DNA of 64,000 bases from Denitrobaculum sp965232285 (GTDB taxonomy: Bacteria; Pseudomonadota; Alphaproteobacteria; Kiloniellales; Kiloniellaceae), in contig CBDDPL010000004.1 of NCBI GenBank assembly GCA_965232285.1, forward strand, positions 2,480,001 to 2,544,000, given 5' to 3'. The notes beneath the pieces were generated by a model. The model saw nothing but the letters and a program-made list of their open reading frames with translations, had not been told where the DNA came from and searched no databases. A program made the position numbers and the translations under genes. Positions 7,908 to 15,790 of this stretch are shown piece by piece. Numbering within the stretch: position 1 is the first letter of the stretch; every line of letters begins with the position of its first letter.

Positions 7908-8327
7908 CTAAAGATGCTTTACCGGCCTCTTCTCTCTTATCAACTCATAGGCCTCCTTGGCTGCCGGAATTACATTTCGCCATTCTGTCAATTCAATGTA
8001 CTCCTTGTCGCTCAGCGCCTCTCCATAAGTGTCAAAAATGACCTGGAGAGCCTCAACGACCTTATCCAAGGCATGCATTTCCTCTTCATTTTTCAATATA
8101 GACCCAATATAATCCTCTGAATTTACCGCCAAATCACTATCATCATAGATAATATTTAGAGTATTATACAAAGAATCATAAAAATTCTCGTGAGGAAATT
8201 CCCCTCTCACCCAAATGGCGTACTGGTAGTCAAGGTCGCTCAACGCCTTCAATGAGAGGACCAACTCCCGTCTCATATAAGGCAACTCCACCTCGTCATT
8301 TAAAATCATATCTTCTTCAGTCTTCAT
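7908..8327 (-). CDS. SCO4402-family protein, putative immunity protein
   Basis: A 139-residue acidic cytosolic protein with no signal or membrane segment. The pattern MRRELVLSLKALSDLDYQ...W...FPHENFYDSLYNTLNIIYDD, then EALQVIF and Y-ELTEWRNVIPAAK, matches my memory of the SCO4402 family, many of whose members sit behind polymorphic-toxin genes. It lies directly downstream of the first toxin-bearing virion protein gene (157 bases between) in the same direction and is much more AT-rich than its surroundings, as toxin/immunity cassettes often are. Immunity against the C-terminal toxin of the 906-residue protein is inferred from position. Confidence 0.6.
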   Translation of the reverse strand: MKTEEDMILNDEVELPYMRRELVLSLKALSDLDYQYAIWVRGEFPHENFYDSLYNTLNIIYDDSDLAVNSEDYIGSILKNEEEMHALDKVVEALQVIFDTYGEALSDKEYIELTEWRNVIPAAKEAYELIREKRPVKHL

Positions 8328-8484
8328 GACCCGATCTTTCTTTCCCTCGAGAAATACAATTGAAAATTCGCGATAAAACGAGCTTTTTCAAATTGATTAA
8401 GTTGCTTTTTCAACCTTGAGATCGCGAAAGAATGTGATATTTCAAAACTCTGCTCAACAACTCAAGTCACAGCGCCAGAGTACA

Positions 8485-11205
8485 CTAAGGTGCATACCAG
8501 GTTCTCCACTTCAGATACGCGCTGAGAGGTATATGGGCCTCGGGAAAATCTGCGACGCTTCCCTCGATCGCTTGCCCATCCGGCCCGATAGCCTTACCTC
8601 CATAGTCCACTCTAACGTGATCGACTCTCTGCGAAGGGTTTCTGCTGTTTGGATCGCCTTTATCCACACGGACGCCGTTCCCTTTGTAGCTCGGATCGCG
8701 CCACCGCACACCAGGTTTTGGCTCTTTCCCTTTTTGATTCGCCTTCTTGTTAGGCTTCGCGCGCCACTCCTTCGGAATCATCGGCACGGCGTCTCTCAGT
8801 TCCGGCCAGTCCGGATACCAGGTCGAGGGATTGACCTCGTAACCCGTCTGTCCCATCGCCTCGTGTTTTTTACTGAGGACAATCAGAGGGCCACCCACGA
8901 TGCCGCTTTGATCCGGAACCCCGGTGATCAGCTCTCCCGGACGCTCGGGATGCACCTGACCTTCCGGTTGGTCGGTCATGGGACGGTTATCAGGTTGCGC
9001 CCCCCCTGTGGTCAGCGGCCGTTGCGGCTCAAGCCCCTCGCCATAACCGCCCGGTCTCACATCCAACGCCGCAGGCCGCTCCAATGGCGGGCTGCGATAG
9101 CGCCACTCTTCTTCCGGCGGCACCACACGGCCGGTTTTCAGGTCCAGTAGCACCCAGCGCTTTAAATCAGTGTCGTAGTAGCGGCCGGACTCTCCGGCAA
9201 AACTCTGCGTCTCAGGGTCCCAGCGCTGCAGAACCGACATCCGGCCGAAAGTCTCCCGATCGAAGATCTCGACAAAGCGGACACCGCGGTCCGCGTCGTG
9301 CGTGATCTCACCCAGGTGCTCGCCTTGCCTCGGCACGGTAACCATCGAAAGACCGAACCAAGGCGCCGCTTCAGGTCTCATAGAAAAGAGTTGGACCTTG
9401 GCGTCCCAGGACAATTCCTGAACCCAATCGAACAGGCCTTCGGTACTGTCTCCAAGGTTGATGCCGCCGTCGCGGGAGGTTTCCATACCCCAGATCAGTG
9501 CTGCGCCGACCAGCAGCACGCCGATAGCGATGGTCGTGGTCATGGGCTCCGCCGCCTTCTCCAGGCGTGGCTCGATGGCAACTGGAACCCGCTGTCCATT
9601 TTGGGTCGTCCAGACGAAACCGGCGTCCGCGAAGCGGGCTTCGAACTGCGCCAGACGGAGCGCCCCCTTGCCCAGCACCTTCTGGATCTCCGTCTGCGCC
9701 GATTGGGCCGACAGTCCCTGGCCCAGAAGATCCAGGTACTTTTCCTCGAGCCCTGCCAGCAGGCTGCGGGCGACGAAAGCGCCTGCGCGTTCTCCGAAAA
9801 CTCTGCCGGCATCCCGCTCCAGGGCGGCAAGGGTCTCGGCATCGCCGATGCGCTTCCCGCCGCCGGGCGGCATATCCCGGTCGGCTCGCGCCAGGGCCTC
9901 CGCGGGGTCCAGTCCGGCATCGAGCCAGCGGTGCAGCACGCCGCCGTGGGCGCGGGCTTCAGGCTCTAGCGCTTGCGGAAGCAACTCCGGCGCAGCCTTC
10001 AACAGACGGCCGTAGAGCTGCGCCGCAGCCACGCGCTTTTCCGGATCTTCACTTGAGAGAGCCGCAGTCAGGTCCTGTGCCAGACCCTTGGTGACGTAGC
10101 CGGTCCTGGTGACCACATCCGCGAACCGCTCCTGCGTCGCCTCGTCCGCGCCCGCCTGCAGCGCTTCCCGGAAAGTCGTGACGTAGAAGTCCTCGGCCAC
10201 CTGACGGTGGGCTTCGTTCTCAGGATCGAAACCGGTGCCGCTGATAAGGGCGATTTCATATTCGTCCTGGGCGGCCTGCAGGATCTGCGCGCGAACCTCC
10301 TCCTGTTCGGCTTCCCGTTTCAGGCCTTCGATCTGCTCCGGCGAGAAACGCCCTTCCCGCTCCGCCCGGCGGACCTGCGCCAGGCCAGCTTCGCCGCTCG
10401 CGATAGAGCGCTGCAGTGCCATGACCTCGTCGGCAATGCGTTGACGCCTTTCGGAGGTCTGCTTGCGGTCCCGCAGCGACGCAGCGTCACGGGCATCTTC
10501 CAGCCAATTTTCCGGCTGTTCCTTGGACAGACGTTCTGCCCAGCGGCCTGCCTCCAGGTCGGAGATCAGCCGCCCGGGATCACCCTGCATCTGCACCGAG
10601 AGCAGTGCCTCAAAGGCCTGACTTTCCCAGTCCGCCTGTACTTCCGGGCGCAGGCCCAGGCCCTTCACCGGGCCGTCTTCGCCGAGCAGGTTTGCCACCG
10701 CCTCGTCGAACTGCGCCGGGTCCTGCGTCACCCGATCCAGCCAGCGGCCGGAGATCTCATCGGCCCGCGCCAGGTCCGCTTTGGCCCGCCGGCCGGCTTC
10801 GCCGGAAACCTGCTTCCGGGTCCAGGCCTCTCCCTGAAGCGCGAGCTGCTCCTTGACCTGATCTTCCAGGGGATGGTCTTTGTAGTTCTGCCGAAGGACC
10901 TCGGCCTTCTTCTCGAAAGACTGCTGCCGGCGCTCGATATCGCCGGCGGCCTCCGGCTCAGCCGCCTCTTCAGCCAGGGTTTCGGCCTCGGCTTCGTCGC
11001 GCGTCCGTTTCGCCTCGCGCGCCGCCTGGCGCTCGGCGAGTTCCTGACGTTGTTTGACGACCTGGGCCAGCTCGGCAGCTTCGGCGCCGAAGCCGGCGAT
11101 CGCCTTGCCGAGCCCGCCACCGAAATCGGCGGCTTCAGCCCGCGGAGAGTTGGAAAAGGCCGCGGGCGCACGGGAGCGCTGCGGCACTATGGGAAAGCGC
11201 GGCAT
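8485..11205 (-). CDS. Phage internal-virion (ejection)-type protein with C-terminal polymorphic-toxin domain, 906 aa
   Basis: Residues 1-550 are a long alpha-helical scaffold starting MPRFPIVPQ with a FGGGLGKAIAGFG motif and Ala/Glu/Arg-rich helices, as in internal virion/DNA-ejection proteins of podovirus-like phages (stretches such as DPAQFDEAV..LLGEDG and GDPGRLISDLEAGRW). One hydrophobic segment at about 555-575 follows, then a unique 580-780 region. Residues about 830-906 form a compact toxin-like end: SYKGNGVRVDKGDPN, NPSQRVDHVRV, GPDGQAIEGS and AHIPLSAYLKW, a pattern I associate with the C-termini of contact-dependent and Rhs toxins, probably nucleases. The N-terminal scaffold is shared with the 13.1-15.6 kb paralog; the toxin end is not. 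The ribosome site is GAGGAA before the ATG at 11205. Confidence 0.7.
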   Translation of the reverse strand: MPRFPIVPQRSRAPAAFSNSPRAEAADFGGGLGKAIAGFGAEAAELAQVVKQRQELAERQAAREAKRTRDEAEAETLAEEAAEPEAAGDIERRQQSFEKKAEVLRQNYKDHPLEDQVKEQLALQGEAWTRKQVSGEAGRRAKADLARADEISGRWLDRVTQDPAQFDEAVANLLGEDGPVKGLGLRPEVQADWESQAFEALLSVQMQGDPGRLISDLEAGRWAERLSKEQPENWLEDARDAASLRDRKQTSERRQRIADEVMALQRSIASGEAGLAQVRRAEREGRFSPEQIEGLKREAEQEEVRAQILQAAQDEYEIALISGTGFDPENEAHRQVAEDFYVTTFREALQAGADEATQERFADVVTRTGYVTKGLAQDLTAALSSEDPEKRVAAAQLYGRLLKAAPELLPQALEPEARAHGGVLHRWLDAGLDPAEALARADRDMPPGGGKRIGDAETLAALERDAGRVFGERAGAFVARSLLAGLEEKYLDLLGQGLSAQSAQTEIQKVLGKGALRLAQFEARFADAGFVWTTQNGQRVPVAIEPRLEKAAEPMTTTIAIGVLLVGAALIWGMETSRDGGINLGDSTEGLFDWVQELSWDAKVQLFSMRPEAAPWFGLSMVTVPRQGEHLGEITHDADRGVRFVEIFDRETFGRMSVLQRWDPETQSFAGESGRYYDTDLKRWVLLDLKTGRVVPPEEEWRYRSPPLERPAALDVRPGGYGEGLEPQRPLTTGGAQPDNRPMTDQPEGQVHPERPGELITGVPDQSGIVGGPLIVLSKKHEAMGQTGYEVNPSTWYPDWPELRDAVPMIPKEWRAKPNKKANQKGKEPKPGVRWRDPSYKGNGVRVDKGDPNSRNPSQRVDHVRVDYGGKAIGPDGQAIEGSVADFPEAHIPLSAYLKWRTWYAP

Positions 11206-11230
11206 GAAGTTCCTCGCAATGTCGGCAAAA

Positions 11231-11263
11231 GAAAAACCGCGCGGCCTAACGGGGCGGCGCGGT
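11231..11263 (-). promoter_or_regulatory. Terminator-like hairpin in the leader of the first virion-toxin gene
   Basis: On the minus strand ACCGCGCCGCC pairs with GGCCGCGCGGT (one mismatch) and is followed by TTTTTC and TTTT, only about 30 bases before the start codon. The second virion-toxin gene has the same element (15581-15618). It can end transcripts from the immunity genes or act as an attenuator for the toxin gene. Confidence 0.6.
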
Positions 11264-11533
11264 GAAGAAAAGACGTAGGAAAAGAGCTCGATCAGTTCGA
11301 AAAAAGCCGGTTGAGCGCGACGGGATAAAGGCTCAAGCTACGGCAAGGGCTTTCGCACTCGTTTTACGTAAAGCGGCGACATAGCGCCGATGGCCGCAAT
11401 CTTCGCCTGGGCTTCGTTCAGGCTGATTTTGTTCGCGCCATCACGCCGATCCGGTTGCGCGGCTTGTAACTTGTCATCTTCCCAACCGCAGACCCGGCTT
11501 CTCGCCGGCAGCCCCGAGTTCTGAATATTGACA
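11264..11533. other. Gene-poor spacer between immunity array and first toxin carrier
   Basis: About 270 bases without a confident gene. Two overlapping minus-strand frames look partly protein-like (one ends AQAKIAAIGAMSPLYVKRV) but neither has a ribosome site and both run into the last immunity gene; they may be the decayed end of an older toxin or immunity gene. Confidence 0.4.
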
Positions 11534-11989
11534 TCAGTATTGTGAACAGCTCGCGCTTTCGACCTTGTCATCCAGCAGCCAGATCTGCAGCCCCCAGCCC
11601 TCGTAGTCGTAGACGAGATAAGGCGGTTCTTCATCGCTTTCGCTCAGATCGATTTCATCCGTCTCGGAAGGCTCGCGCCCCAACAACTCCGTCAGCTCTT
11701 CTTTACTCAAGCCAATAATGTTCACACCTTTGAAGAAGAAAACTTCATGGGAAATCAACGTGTCGACCAGTCCATCCTCAAGGTAGATGTTCAAGTCGAG
11801 ACCCGAAGCTTCATAGTGCGGCGGCTGGGGTGGCCCCGAAAAGTCATCATGTTGCGCCTCTCGCAGATCGAGCATCTCAAGATAGCCGTCAATCGGCGTT
11901 CCGAAAGCGACCGGTCCCAAGCTCCGGTTGGGAATCCACTCCCAGTCGAAACGGCTGCTCATGTCTCGACTACTTGTGCCTTCTGCCAT
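11534..11989 (-). CDS. Putative immunity protein, tandem copy 3
   Basis: A 151-residue, strongly acidic cytosolic protein, third in a tandem array of three homologues. Shared landmarks: FDWEWIPNRSLGPVAFGTPI at residues 14-33, HYEASGLDLNIYLEDGLVDTL in the middle, GREPSETDEIDLSESDEEPP and YDYEGWGLQIWLLDDKVES at the end. Small acidic proteins coded just after a toxin-tipped protein usually bind and block that toxin; here this is inferred. It ends CSQY, lacking the acidic tail of the other two. It is most like copy 2, so these two probably arose by the more recent duplication. AAAGGT lies upstream of the ATG. Confidence 0.6.
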   Translation of the reverse strand: MAEGTSSRDMSSRFDWEWIPNRSLGPVAFGTPIDGYLEMLDLREAQHDDFSGPPQPPHYEASGLDLNIYLEDGLVDTLISHEVFFFKGVNIIGLSKEELTELLGREPSETDEIDLSESDEEPPYLVYDYEGWGLQIWLLDDKVESASCSQY

Positions 11990-12061
11990 GATTTGTACCT
12001 TTCTTTATCAGAGACACGCGCAACTCGGCACGACCCGCGTTCCTTCTCTATCCTCCTGAGT

Positions 12062-12526
12062 TCAGCTTTCCTCTTCCTCTCGCGAACAAATGGCGCTTTC
12101 GACCCTGCCACCCAACAGCCAAACTTGAAGACCCAATCCGTCGTAGTCGTAGACGAGATAAGGCGGTTCTTCATCGTCTTCGCTGAGGTCGATCTCATCC
12201 GTTTCGGAGGGCTCCCGACCCATCAGCCGAGTCAAATCTTCCCGTCGCAGGCCGATGAGATTGACGCCTTTGTAAAGGAAAACTTCTTCGGAAAGCAGCG
12301 TCTCGACCAAATCGTTCTCGACATAGATGCTCAGATCGACTCCTGAAACCTCGTAATGAGGTTCCGGAGAGCCCAATGACTGATCATACTGCTCGCGTTT
12401 CAAAGCAAGCATCTCGATGTAGTCGCGAATCGGTGCTCCGAGTTTCACCGGGCCCAGACTCTGATTCGGAATCCAGACCCAGTCGAACTGGTGGTTCGGG
12501 ATTTGCTTACTTGTATCTTTGGCCAT
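12062..12526 (-). CDS. Putative immunity protein, tandem copy 2
   Basis: A 154-residue acidic protein, the middle copy of the array. It shares FDWVWIPNQSLGPVKLGAPI, HYEVSGVDLSIYVENDLVETL, GREPSETDEIDLSEDDEEPP and YDYDGLGLQVWLLGGRVES with copy 3, and the overall plan with copy 1. Differences are scattered, not clustered, so the copies diverged after duplication rather than by recombination of blocks. It has no membrane segments and GGGAG upstream of the start. The role is inferred from position downstream of the toxin gene; an array of variants would fit protection against several allelic toxins. Confidence 0.6.
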   Translation of the reverse strand: MAKDTSKQIPNHQFDWVWIPNQSLGPVKLGAPIRDYIEMLALKREQYDQSLGSPEPHYEVSGVDLSIYVENDLVETLLSEEVFLYKGVNLIGLRREDLTRLMGREPSETDEIDLSEDDEEPPYLVYDYDGLGLQVWLLGGRVESAICSREEEES

Positions 12527-12622
12527 GATTTACAGAGTCTCCCGAACTGCCGTTGCCTCCTGCGCAACCGGCAACCTTTTCGGTCGCTATAATCGGTAGC
12601 GCTAACTCGACCCCTGAAGAGA

Positions 12623-13087
12623 TTAACTGTCCTCGTCGTCGCGAGAGCAGCTTACGCTTTCGACCCGTCCATCCTCCATCCAGACCTGCAGCCCGAGAGC
12701 GTAATAGTCCAACGCCTCAAAAGAAGTTTCGTCGTCATCCTCACTCAAGTCGAACGCCTCTCTATCGTCCGGACCACGACCCAAAAGTTTTTCCAAAGCC
12801 GCCTCGGTCACACCGATCAACTCGGAACCCTGAAACTCAATCGAACCGGAACACCGGACCCAGTCAACACGGTCATCCTCTACGTAAACTTCAACACCTG
12901 CGCCTGGCACTTCGTAGTGCACCTGAGACACGCCAAATTCATCATCGTCGGCAACAAAACGAAGACCAAGCGCTTCGACATAGTCCGCTAGAGGTGTTTC
13001 AAAGCTGATCGAACCGATACGCTCGTTCGGCACCCAATCCCATTTCATCTTTCGGGCGCTTGGCGCCTTACTGACCTCTGATGCCAT
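12623..13087 (-). CDS. Putative immunity protein, tandem copy 1 (next to the toxin gene)
   Basis: A 154-residue acidic protein, most diverged of the three copies: MKWDWVPNERIGSISFETPL, HYEVPGAGVEVYVEDDRVDWV, DREAFDLSEDDDE and LGLQVWMEDGRVESVSCS keep the family plan. The ATG lies inside the last codons of the toxin-bearing gene (20-base overlap) with AAGGAG six bases before it, so the two are translated together, as expected for a toxin and its cognate inhibitor. It is the best candidate for the true partner of the second toxin. Confidence 0.65.
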   Translation of the reverse strand: MASEVSKAPSARKMKWDWVPNERIGSISFETPLADYVEALGLRFVADDDEFGVSQVHYEVPGAGVEVYVEDDRVDWVRCSGSIEFQGSELIGVTEAALEKLLGRGPDDREAFDLSEDDDETSFEALDYYALGLQVWMEDGRVESVSCSRDDEDS

Positions 13088-15458
13088 GAGTTTCTCCTTT
13101 TCTTTTTTTCTTTGCTGCTTCGATGATATTTTGAATTTTCTTACGCAGAACCTTTTTTTCCTTTTTGTTTTTTGCTGTTTTCAGAAGTTCCTCTAAGGCC
13201 TCAACCTGTTGCTGAACCTTCTCCAGAGCTCGACCACCATCACCGTGTGGTTCGTTCTTGCTGCTGTCTTGCGCCCTTTTCCCGGTCTTTTTATCGTTAC
13301 CGCCACCATTTGTCGAAGAAGTCTGATCGCCTTCTCCCGCCGCGTTCTGGCCATCGCCATCTTCGCCAGCCTGATGGTCGGCGGAGGTGTCGGTATCGGC
13401 GTCACCGGCATCTTCACCGCCCGCATCGGCAGCCGAACCCTCACCAAGTGTCCCGTCCCCCTTCTTCCCCTTCGACTTTGCCGGATCTTCATGACTTGTG
13501 CTGAAAGACGGACCCGTGGAAACGCGATCTCTGAGATGCGATTTCTCGACCACGTAACGCCTCTCGGCGTGGTCATAAAACTGGGTAATTTCATAGACAC
13601 CTTCAGGAGTCACCGCCTCCAGGTAACGCGTCTTGATCTGTTCGTCTTGGCCGACGATGCTGGCCAAGACCTTTTCACCGTCTTCGAGCTCTACGACATA
13701 CTGATTGTACCGCGAACCGACCATTGGCAGAGCATCGATCAAGAGGAGCTTGGCCTCATCCGAAGCGGCGTAGAGCAGGTCGTTCAAATCAGATATCTGA
13801 TCGGAAACGTCGAAGCCCAAGCCCTCGTAAGTTTCGATGCCCCAGGCCAGAGCCGCAGCCGTTAGCAAGAGAAGACCAAACCCCGCCGCAACCGTCCCCG
13901 TGACCAAAGCCGCCTTCTGCAGACGGGCTTCAGTCGGAACCAAAACCGCGCGGCCATCTTCCGTCATCAAGATAAAGCCGGCATCCGCGAGCCGCGCTTC
14001 AATCCGATCCAGTCCAACGAATGCCCGGCCCAGATCTTTTTGGATCTGCCGCTCCGCTTCTCTTGGTGTTTGGCCCTTCCCCAAAAGACCGAGGTACTTA
14101 TCATCCAGTTGGTCGAGCAAACCGCCGACGATGTGCCCGGCCTGACCGCCAAGTCGTGCACGCAGGTCCCGATGTAGAACGCCCAGCTCCTCGTCGCTTA
14201 GAAAGCTGACCGCCCTGTCATTCGGCAGTTCCGCCTCTGCCCGTTTCAGGGCCTCTTCCGGCGGCAGGCCCGCGTCGAGCCAGCGATTCAGCACGCCGCC
14301 AAGAGCGCGAACCTCCGGCTCGAGGGATGGTGGAAGCAGGTCCGGCGCAGCCTCCAGCAGACGGCCATAGAGCTGTGCTGCCGCCACACGCCTGTCGGGA
14401 TCTTCACTTGAGAGAGCCGCGGTCAGGTCCTGCGCCAGCCCCTTGGTGATGTAGCCGGTCCTGGCCACCGCATCGGCGAGGCGATCCTGGCTGGTTTCGT
14501 CCGCGCCCGCGCGCACCGCTTCCCGAAAGGTCGCGACGTAGAAGTCTTCAGCCGTCTGAAGTTGAGCTTCGCTCTCAGGATCGAAACCGATGCCGCTGAT
14601 CAAGGCGATTTCATATTCGTCCTGAGCGGCCTGTAGGATCTGCGCGCGAACCTCCGCCTGTTCCGCTGAGTGCTTAAGCCCCTCGATCTGCTCCGGCGAG
14701 AAGCGCCCTTCCCGCTCCGCACGGCGGATCTGCGCCAGGCCGGCCTCGCCGCTTGCGATGGAGCGCTGCAGCGCCAGGACCTCACCGGCAACACGCTGCC
14801 GCCTTTCCGAGCTCTGCTTCCGGTCCCGTAGCGCCGCAGCGTCGCGCGCGTCCTCCAGCCAGCTCATCTTTTGCTCTTCGGAGAGGCGGTCTTGCCAGCG
14901 GCCTGCCTCCAGGTCCGAGATCAGCCGCCCGGGATCGCTCTGCATCTGCACCGAGAGCAGCGCCTCGAAGGCCTGACTTTCCCACGCCGTCTGCACCTCA
15001 GGGCGCAACCCCAGGCCCTTCACCGGACCGTCCTCGCCGAGCAGGTTTGCCACCGCCTCGTCGAACTGTGCCGGATCCTGCGCCACACGCTCCAGCCAGC
15101 GGCCTGAGATCTCATCGGCCCGCACCAGATCCGCCTTGGCCCGCCGGCCGGCTTCGCCCGACACCTGCTTCCGGGTCCAGGCCTGACCCTGAAGCTCGAG
15201 CTGCGCGTTGACCTGCGGTTCCAGGGGATGGTCTTTGTAGTTCTGCCGGACACTCTCGGCCTTCTTTTCGAAAGACTGCTGCCGGCGCTCAACGGATCCC
15301 ACGGCGTCGGGCTCAGCCGCGTCTTCGGCCAGGGTCTCGGCCTCGGCTTCGTCACTAGCCCGCTTGGCCTCGCGAGCCGCCTGACGCTCGGCAAGCTCCT
15401 GGCGTTTCTTGATGACCTGGGCCAGGCCGGCGGCTTCGGCACCGAAACCGGCGACCAC
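13068..15458 (-). CDS. Second internal-virion-type protein with a different C-terminal toxin (5' end cut off by an amber codon)
   Basis: Paralog of the 906-residue protein. The helical scaffold (about 500 residues) and the hydrophobic segment (GLLLLTAAALAWGIET) match closely, but the tail differs: an Asp/Gly/Ser-rich linker, then residues about 721-796 with SKNEPHGDGGRALEKVQQQV, a basic coiled helix and KKRKGETHG, a pattern I know from Rhs/WapA-type toxin ends. The original start is ATG at 15560 (MPRFPIVPQR as in the paralog), but codon 34 is TAG (15459-15461). The frame continues at a GTG at 15458 with no clear ribosome site. The protein is thus either truncated by 34 residues, made by readthrough, or silent. 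Confidence 0.65.
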   Translation of the reverse strand: MVAGFGAEAAGLAQVIKKRQELAERQAAREAKRASDEAEAETLAEDAAEPDAVGSVERRQQSFEKKAESVRQNYKDHPLEPQVNAQLELQGQAWTRKQVSGEAGRRAKADLVRADEISGRWLERVAQDPAQFDEAVANLLGEDGPVKGLGLRPEVQTAWESQAFEALLSVQMQSDPGRLISDLEAGRWQDRLSEEQKMSWLEDARDAAALRDRKQSSERRQRVAGEVLALQRSIASGEAGLAQIRRAEREGRFSPEQIEGLKHSAEQAEVRAQILQAAQDEYEIALISGIGFDPESEAQLQTAEDFYVATFREAVRAGADETSQDRLADAVARTGYITKGLAQDLTAALSSEDPDRRVAAAQLYGRLLEAAPDLLPPSLEPEVRALGGVLNRWLDAGLPPEEALKRAEAELPNDRAVSFLSDEELGVLHRDLRARLGGQAGHIVGGLLDQLDDKYLGLLGKGQTPREAERQIQKDLGRAFVGLDRIEARLADAGFILMTEDGRAVLVPTEARLQKAALVTGTVAAGFGLLLLTAAALAWGIETYEGLGFDVSDQISDLNDLLYAASDEAKLLLIDALPMVGSRYNQYVVELEDGEKVLASIVGQDEQIKTRYLEAVTPEGVYEITQFYDHAERRYVVEKSHLRDRVSTGPSFSTSHEDPAKSKGKKGDGTLGEGSAADAGGEDAGDADTDTSADHQAGEDGDGQNAAGEGDQTSSTNGGGNDKKTGKRAQDSSKNEPHGDGGRALEKVQQQVEALEELLKTAKNKKEKKVLRKKIQNIIEAAKKKRKGETHGIRGQ

Positions 15459-15580
15459 CTAACCGAGCCCGCCACCAAAATCGGCGGCCTCGGCCCGGGG
15501 AGAATTGGAAAAGGCCGCAGGCGCGCGCGTGCGCTGCGGCACTATGGGAAAGCGCGGCATGAAGTTCCTCGCAATGTCGG

Positions 15581-15618
15581 AAAAAGAAAAACCGCGCAGC
15601 CCAAAAAAGCAGCGCGGT
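15581..15618 (-). promoter_or_regulatory. Terminator-like hairpin in the leader of the second virion-toxin gene
   Basis: Minus-strand stem ACCGCGCTGC / GCTGCGCGGT with a T-rich loop, followed by TTTTCTTTTT, about 30 bases before the original ATG. It is the same element as at 11231-11263. Confidence 0.6.
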
Positions 15619-15661
15619 GAAGATTTGTTTCAGGCAGAGAAAGCAGCTTTAACGACCGCAC

Positions 15662-15693
15662 AAAAAACCCGCAGCGCATGGAGGCGGTGCGGG
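15662..15693 (-). terminator. Rho-independent terminator after the DUF3604 gene
   Basis: On the minus strand CCCGCACCGC / GCGCTGCGGG with a CTCCAT loop is followed by TTTTTTG. It separates transcription of the DUF3604 gene from the prophage and is related in sequence to the terminator at 7590-7622. Confidence 0.65.
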
Positions 15694-15783
15694 TTCCGGA
15701 CCTAATTGTCCGTCACAAGACTCTCAAAATACCGGTTTCAGTTCAAGCTCTTGGGGATGAATCTTATACCCGTCTTCGAGCCG
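15694..15783 (-). repeat. Diverged duplicate intergenic block, copy 2
   Basis: Counterpart of 7623-7722, with TTCCGGACCTA, TCTCAAA, GTTTCAG and TGGGGAT in order. On the minus strand it encodes the short tail RLEDGYKIHPQELELKPVF followed by a stop, seven bases after the DUF3604 stop. It probably marks the right boundary of the prophage remnant. Confidence 0.5.
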
Positions 15784-15790
15784 TCGTCCG

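Noticed and set aside
1360..15790. Gene transfer agent
   Set aside because: The characteristic GTA order (terminase, portal, protease, capsid, tail) is absent, and the toxin-tipped ejection-type proteins do not occur in GTAs.
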